Source of the DNA: Sphingomonadales bacterium
Lineage (GTDB): Bacteria > Pseudomonadota > Alphaproteobacteria > Sphingomonadales > Sphingomonadaceae
DNA: 10,935 bases
Assembly (NCBI GenBank): GCA_027486275.1
Contig: JAIXPM010000222.1
Coordinates: 1 to 10,935 of the forward strand
Direction: 5' to 3'
Shown: positions 8,022 to 10,935 of the stretch, in pieces
Layout of the letters: each line of letters starts with the position of its first letter
Position numbering within the stretch: the stretch's first letter is position 1
Made by a program: the position numbers and the translations under genes
The notes under the pieces: model-generated
What the model saw: the letters and a program-made list of their open reading frames with translations, nothing else
The model's database searches: none
What the model was told of the DNA's origin: nothing

Positions 8022-8582
8022 CTACCGGCGGGGCGCGCCCGGCAGCGGCGGCAACTGCCGCGGGCGATCCTTGCGCGGCATCTGCGCCTGATAGGCGACT
8101 AGGCAATGATCATTGCAATAAGGGAAGCCGGCGTTGGACGGGCGGCCGCAGAAATGGAAATCCGCGTCTCCCGGATGGCCGATCGGCCACTTGCACACCT
8201 TTTCGTTTAATTCGAGCAGGCTGGTGCGGGTGTGCTTGCCGCCCTTGCTGACACCCGTGGCCGGCCTGGCGACAGGGCGCGCGGCCGGTGCTTCCATCGG
8301 CGTGATCGCTGGTGCACTGGCGGCCACCGGAGCCGGGGCGGGCGGTGGTGCAGCGGCGGCCGGCGGTGGCGGCGGCGCGCCGGCCGCAGCGCGGGCAGGG
8401 GCCGGCGTGGCGTCGGTGGCCTTCACCGGTGAAGGCCGGCTTTCCAGGCCAAGCCGGTGCGCCTTGCCGATCACGGCATTGCGGGTCACGCCTTCGCCCA
8501 GCATTTCGGCAATCTGGGTCGCGGTCATGCCGCCCTCCCAGCCCTGCTTGAGCTTTGCGATGCGTTCGTCGGTCCAGGCCAT
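8022..8582 (-). CDS. gcrA: GcrA cell-cycle transcriptional regulator
   Basis: An alphaproteobacterial regulator that binds sigma-70 RNA polymerase and promotes transcription from promoters, many of them carrying CcrM-methylated GANTC sites. The 186-aa product has the diagnostic N-terminus MAWTDERIAKLKQGWEGGM with the helix-turn-helix continuing through GVTRNAVIGKAHRLGL (31-46). A long Ala/Pro-rich linker follows (about 50-110). The conserved C-terminal sigma-interacting part, residues 121-165, reads SLLELNEKVCKWPIGHPGD, with cysteines at 130, 145, 156 and 160. I chose ATG 8582-8580 because the family starts exactly there; an open frame upstream to 8714 has no family similarity. No GANTC site was found in the 71 bases between gcrA and the divergent permease gene. 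The linker is longer and more proline-rich than in Caulobacter GcrA. Confidence 0.96.
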   Translation of the reverse strand: MAWTDERIAKLKQGWEGGMTATQIAEMLGEGVTRNAVIGKAHRLGLESRPSPVKATDATPAPARAAAGAPPPPPAAAAPPPAPAPVAASAPAITPMEAPAARPVARPATGVSKGGKHTRTSLLELNEKVCKWPIGHPGDADFHFCGRPSNAGFPYCNDHCLVAYQAQMPRKDRPRQLPPLPGAPRR

Positions 8583-8617
8583 GGTGCGTCTTGCCCTCAG
8601 ATAATCAGCGTCACCCC

Positions 8618-8646
8618 TTGGCAGGGCGCGCGTGCAATCGTAAGCC
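8618..8646 (+). promoter_or_regulatory. Candidate promoter of the ABC permease gene (possibly leaderless)
   Basis: TTGGCA (8618-8623), 17-base spacer, TAAGCC (8641-8646), ending seven bases before ATG 8654. The start codon has no Shine-Dalgarno sequence, so transcription may begin at or next to the ATG. The -35 is good and the -10 weak. Confidence 0.3.
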
Positions 8647-8653
8647 CCTAGCG

Positions 8654-9484
8654 ATGATGAACGCTGATAACAAGCTGCCAGCACACCCGGAGCCCGGGGT
8701 GCCCGTGATTGCACGGCTCAACACGGAAGGGTTGAAGACCCTTTATCTGAAAGAGGTACGGCGCTTTTTCAAGGTGCAACTGCAAACCATCTGGGCGCCG
8801 GCGGTCACCACGCTGATGTTTCTGGTGATCTTTGCCGTGGCACTGGGCCGCGGCGATATCCTGATCCTTGGGGTGCCCTATGCCGATTTCCTCGGCCCTG
8901 GCCTGATCGTGATGGGCATGATCCAGAACAGCTTTGCCAACACCTCGTCTTCCATCCTGGTGGCCAAGGTGCAGGGCTCGATCATCGATGTGCTGATGCC
9001 GCCGCTGTCCGCAGGAGAATTGATGCTGGCCTGGGTGGGCGGTGCGGTCACGCGGGCCTGGTTGGTGGGGCTGGCAGTGTGGACGGTGATGGCGGTGGCA
9101 CCGGGCGTGAACGTGCCGGTGAAAGATCCGCTGCTGGTGCTCTATTTCGGCACCATGGGCGCGATCCTGCTGGCACTGCTCGGCATCCTGACGGGTGTGT
9201 GGGCCGATAAGTTCGATCATGCCGCGGCGGCCACAAACTTTGTGATCCAGCCGCTCACGCTGCTGTCTGGTACTTTCTATGCCGTGGAACGGCTTGGACC
9301 CACGGTGGCCGGAATTGCCCATGCCAATCCCTTCTTCCATGTGATCGATGGTTTCCGGGCCGGCTTCATCGGTGTGTCGGATGGGCCGCTGGGTCAGTCG
9401 GCACTGCTGCTGGCGCTGGTCAACGTCGCGCTGTGGTTCCTGTGCTATCGCGTGGTGAAATCGGGCTGGAAACTGCGCGCCTGA
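8654..9484 (+). CDS. ABC-2 type transporter permease, YadH-like
   Basis: The membrane subunit of an ABC exporter. The 276-aa product resembles E. coli YadH throughout: an N-terminal LYLKEVRRFFKVQLQTIWAP, YADFLGPGLIVMGMIQNSFAN, FVIQPLTLLSGTFYAVERL and NPFFHVIDGFRAGFIGVSD, with about six hydrophobic segments. The start is ATG 8654 or 8657; neither has a clear ribosome binding site, and a candidate promoter suggests leaderless translation. No ATPase gene adjoins it, although YadH-type permeases need one, so the partner must be encoded elsewhere. It is divergent from gcrA. Substrate is unknown. Confidence 0.92.
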   Translation: MMNADNKLPAHPEPGVPVIARLNTEGLKTLYLKEVRRFFKVQLQTIWAPAVTTLMFLVIFAVALGRGDILILGVPYADFLGPGLIVMGMIQNSFANTSSSILVAKVQGSIIDVLMPPLSAGELMLAWVGGAVTRAWLVGLAVWTVMAVAPGVNVPVKDPLLVLYFGTMGAILLALLGILTGVWADKFDHAAAATNFVIQPLTLLSGTFYAVERLGPTVAGIAHANPFFHVIDGFRAGFIGVSDGPLGQSALLLALVNVALWFLCYRVVKSGWKLRA

Positions 9485-9510
9485 TCCGGTGCTGTGCGGC
9501 AACGACGTAT

Positions 9511-9539
9511 TTGCACTGAACGCCAAAGCCGCATAACGC
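9511..9539 (+). promoter_or_regulatory. Candidate promoter of the RND efflux operon
   Basis: TTGCAC (9511-9516), 17-base spacer, TAACGC (9534-9539), about 66 bases before the adaptor ATG. The gap also holds a short GGGG-AAA-CCCC hairpin (near 9563) with no T-tract, so it is not a convincing terminator for the permease gene. Motif-only support. Confidence 0.28.
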
Positions 9540-9605
9540 ACGGCATGCTCAAATTCGCGCGGGGGAAACCCCTGGGCAGCGCGTAAGGGTTTGGACTGTA
9601 AAACG

Positions 9606-10823
9606 ATGATCATTGATGCCCCCCTCTTCCGCCGTGGCGGCGTGCTTGCGCTTGCAGTGCTGCTTGCCGCCTGTTCCAACGGCGAGGGCGATAATGCCGG
9701 CGGCAAATCCGGCCGTGGCAAGCGGCCGCCGCAACTTGTGTCTGCCCAAGTTGCCGCCATGGAAGATTTTGCGCCCACATTGCTGGCGCTCGGCACCGTC
9801 ACCCCCAGCCAGAGCGTGGCCGTGCGGCCCCGCGGCGATGGTGAGATCATGTCGATTGCCTTCAAAGAGGGCGATAATGTGCGCGCCGGACAGCTGCTGT
9901 TCCGGATCGATTCGCGCCAGGCCCGGGCTGCGGTGGCCCAGGCAGAAGGCGAGCTGAAGGGCGCCATCGCGGCCGAGCGTCGCGCCACGCTGGATTATGA
10001 GCGGGCCGAGAAGCTGGTAGAGAAGGGCTTCGTATCGGCCGCCGCGCGGGATCTGGCCCGGGCCAATGCCTGGTCTGCCCGCAGCCAGATCGAAACCAAC
10101 CGCGCACTGCTGCAATCAGCGCAGGTGCAATTGTCTTTCCTGACTGTCACCGCGCCCATTTCCGGACGCACCGGTGAACTTGGTTTCCGTCGCGGTGCCA
10201 CCGTGCGCCAGGGCGATGCCACGCCGCTGGTGACGATCAACCAGATTTCTCCCATCCACGTGCGTTTCCTTGTGCCGGCGGCCAACGTGCAACAGGCGCG
10301 CGCCGTGCAGGCCAGTGGCGGCGGCACTGTGCTGGCACGGGATCGGCAGAGCGGTGAGGTGCTGGCCACCGGCCGCCTCGTGTTCCTTGATAATAATATC
10401 GATCCGGGCAACGGCGGCGTCGCGGCTCGCGCGGAGTTCCGCAACGAAGGCGACGTGCTGTGGCCGGGCGCCATCATCGATGTTGAATTCCCGCTGGAAC
10501 GCGCCACGCCGCATATCACACTGCCCGAAGGCGCGGTGCAGACCGGCCGCGACGCCCCCTTCGTGTGGGCGGTTTCCGGTACTGCCAAGGCGCCTGGCGC
10601 GAAAGGGTCCGGCGGCAAGGTGCAGATGCGCAATGTGGATATCGCTGGGCGCCTGCGCGGCAAGGTTTATCTTGCCGGAGGCGTGAAGCCTGGCGAACAG
10701 GTCGTGGTCGATGCGCTTGCCCGCCTGAAAGAGGGAGACACTGTGCGCCTGAAGGGGCCCGACAAGCCCCAGTTGGCAGCCAGCCCTGATCGTCCAGCCG
10801 CGCCGGCCGGGAGCGCTGGCTGA
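9606..10823 (+). CDS. RND efflux pump periplasmic adaptor (membrane fusion lipoprotein)
   Basis: Links an inner-membrane RND pump to an outer-membrane channel. The 405-aa product starts with a lipoprotein signal peptide: RR at 9-10, a hydrophobic stretch, and the lipobox LLAAC with the lipidated Cys at 23. A first lipoyl half-motif is at about 69-104 (SVAVRPRGDGEIMSIAFKEG, then AGQLLFRIDS), a helical hairpin at about 105-178 rich in Ala, Glu and Arg, and the second lipoyl half at about 180-212 (LTVTAPISGRTGELGFRRG). The beta-barrel region is IHVRFLVPA onward. The tail is Pro/Ala-rich. ATG 9606 is preferred; an in-frame TTG at 9591 would add five residues and has AAGGG too close to it. The stop overlaps the pump start (TGATG), indicating translational coupling. 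It resembles the MdtA/AcrA branch; substrate cannot be read from the sequence. Confidence 0.94.
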   Translation: MIIDAPLFRRGGVLALAVLLAACSNGEGDNAGGKSGRGKRPPQLVSAQVAAMEDFAPTLLALGTVTPSQSVAVRPRGDGEIMSIAFKEGDNVRAGQLLFRIDSRQARAAVAQAEGELKGAIAAERRATLDYERAEKLVEKGFVSAAARDLARANAWSARSQIETNRALLQSAQVQLSFLTVTAPISGRTGELGFRRGATVRQGDATPLVTINQISPIHVRFLVPAANVQQARAVQASGGGTVLARDRQSGEVLATGRLVFLDNNIDPGNGGVAARAEFRNEGDVLWPGAIIDVEFPLERATPHITLPEGAVQTGRDAPFVWAVSGTAKAPGAKGSGGKVQMRNVDIAGRLRGKVYLAGGVKPGEQVVVDALARLKEGDTVRLKGPDKPQLAASPDRPAAPAGSAG

Positions 10824-10935
10824 TGGGTTTTGTCCGCCTCTGTGTCGAGCGGCCAATCGCCACCATCCTTCTGACTCTCGCGGTCGTGTTCGGCGGCCTG
10901 TTCGGCTATCGCCAACTGGCGGTGTCGGCCCTGCC
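10823..10935 (+). CDS. RND efflux pump inner-membrane transporter (N-terminal fragment, truncated by window edge)
   Basis: The first 37 codons of an AcrB/MdtB/MdtC-type proton-driven multidrug pump. The start MGFVRLCVERPIATILLTLA, then a hydrophobic helix and YRQLAVSALP, is the standard N-terminal cytoplasmic helix, first transmembrane segment and the conserved leucine-proline entry to the periplasmic domain. The ATG at 10823 shares its A with the TGA stop of the adaptor gene, so the two are co-transcribed and probably translationally coupled. Over 95% of the gene lies outside the window. Confidence 0.93.
   Translation, partial: MGFVRLCVERPIATILLTLAVVFGGLFGYRQLAVSAL

Noticed and set aside
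8000..8030. GCCGG/CCGGC inverted repeats after gcrA as an intrinsic terminator
   Set aside because: Several short overlapping GC palindromes are present but none is followed by a T-tract on the minus strand. They look like background of GC-rich DNA.
8583..8714. 44-codon N-terminal extension of GcrA
   Set aside because: GcrA proteins begin at MAWTDER. The extension overlaps the divergent permease gene and has no family similarity.
9540..9605. GGGG-AAA-CCCC hairpin as terminator of the ABC permease gene
   Set aside because: The stem is only 4 bp and no T-tract follows on either strand.
8648..9988. 446-codon minus-strand open frame across the permease and RND adaptor genes
   Set aside because: It crosses two well-supported plus-strand genes and their gap. 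The product is His/Gln/Arg-rich, a shadow signature.

Overview
The window looks like chromosome of a GC-rich alphaproteobacterium, most likely a member of the Sphingomonadales. The clearest marker is a complete GcrA cell-cycle regulator, which is restricted to alphaproteobacteria. The AlaC-type aminotransferase, class I PHA synthase and EthA-like Baeyer-Villiger monooxygenase fit this placement. Genus cannot be told from the sequence alone.

Layout. 1-701 (minus): 5' part of an alanine-type aminotransferase (alaC), cut by the window edge. 702-1014: divergent intergenic region. On the minus strand it carries a short alanine-rich open frame followed by a textbook intrinsic terminator just before the alaC ribosome binding site, so it resembles a leader-peptide attenuator. 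1015-2796 (plus): class I polyhydroxyalkanoate synthase. 2983-5362 (plus): a low-GC two-gene cassette with an EcoRI-family adenine methyltransferase followed by a DUF262 (GmrS/ParB-like) protein ending in an HNH nuclease. The cassette is bracketed by two inverted copies of a 37-base GC-rich hairpin repeat (2813-2849 and 5381-5417) that differ by a compensatory base-pair change. 5486-5872 (plus): DCC/DUF393 thiol-disulfide protein. 5956-6426 (plus): TspO/MBR membrane protein. 6442-7917 (minus): EthA-like monooxygenase with a perfect palindrome over its likely promoter. 8022-8582 (minus): gcrA. 8654-9484 (plus): YadH-like ABC-2 permease. 9606-10823 (plus): lipoprotein periplasmic adaptor of an RND efflux pump, overlapping the start of the RND pump gene (10823 to the window end).

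How it fits together. The flanks are ordinary core and housekeeping genes: amino acid metabolism, carbon storage, cell-cycle control and efflux. The accessory element is the methyltransferase/DUF262-HNH pair, whose base composition differs sharply from its neighbours. It has the layout of a restriction-modification or modification-sensing defence system, but joins an EcoRI-type methylase to a nuclease unrelated to EcoRI. This pair and the candidate alaC attenuator are the two items most worth following up. No tRNA, rRNA, CRISPR array, integrase or transposase was seen.
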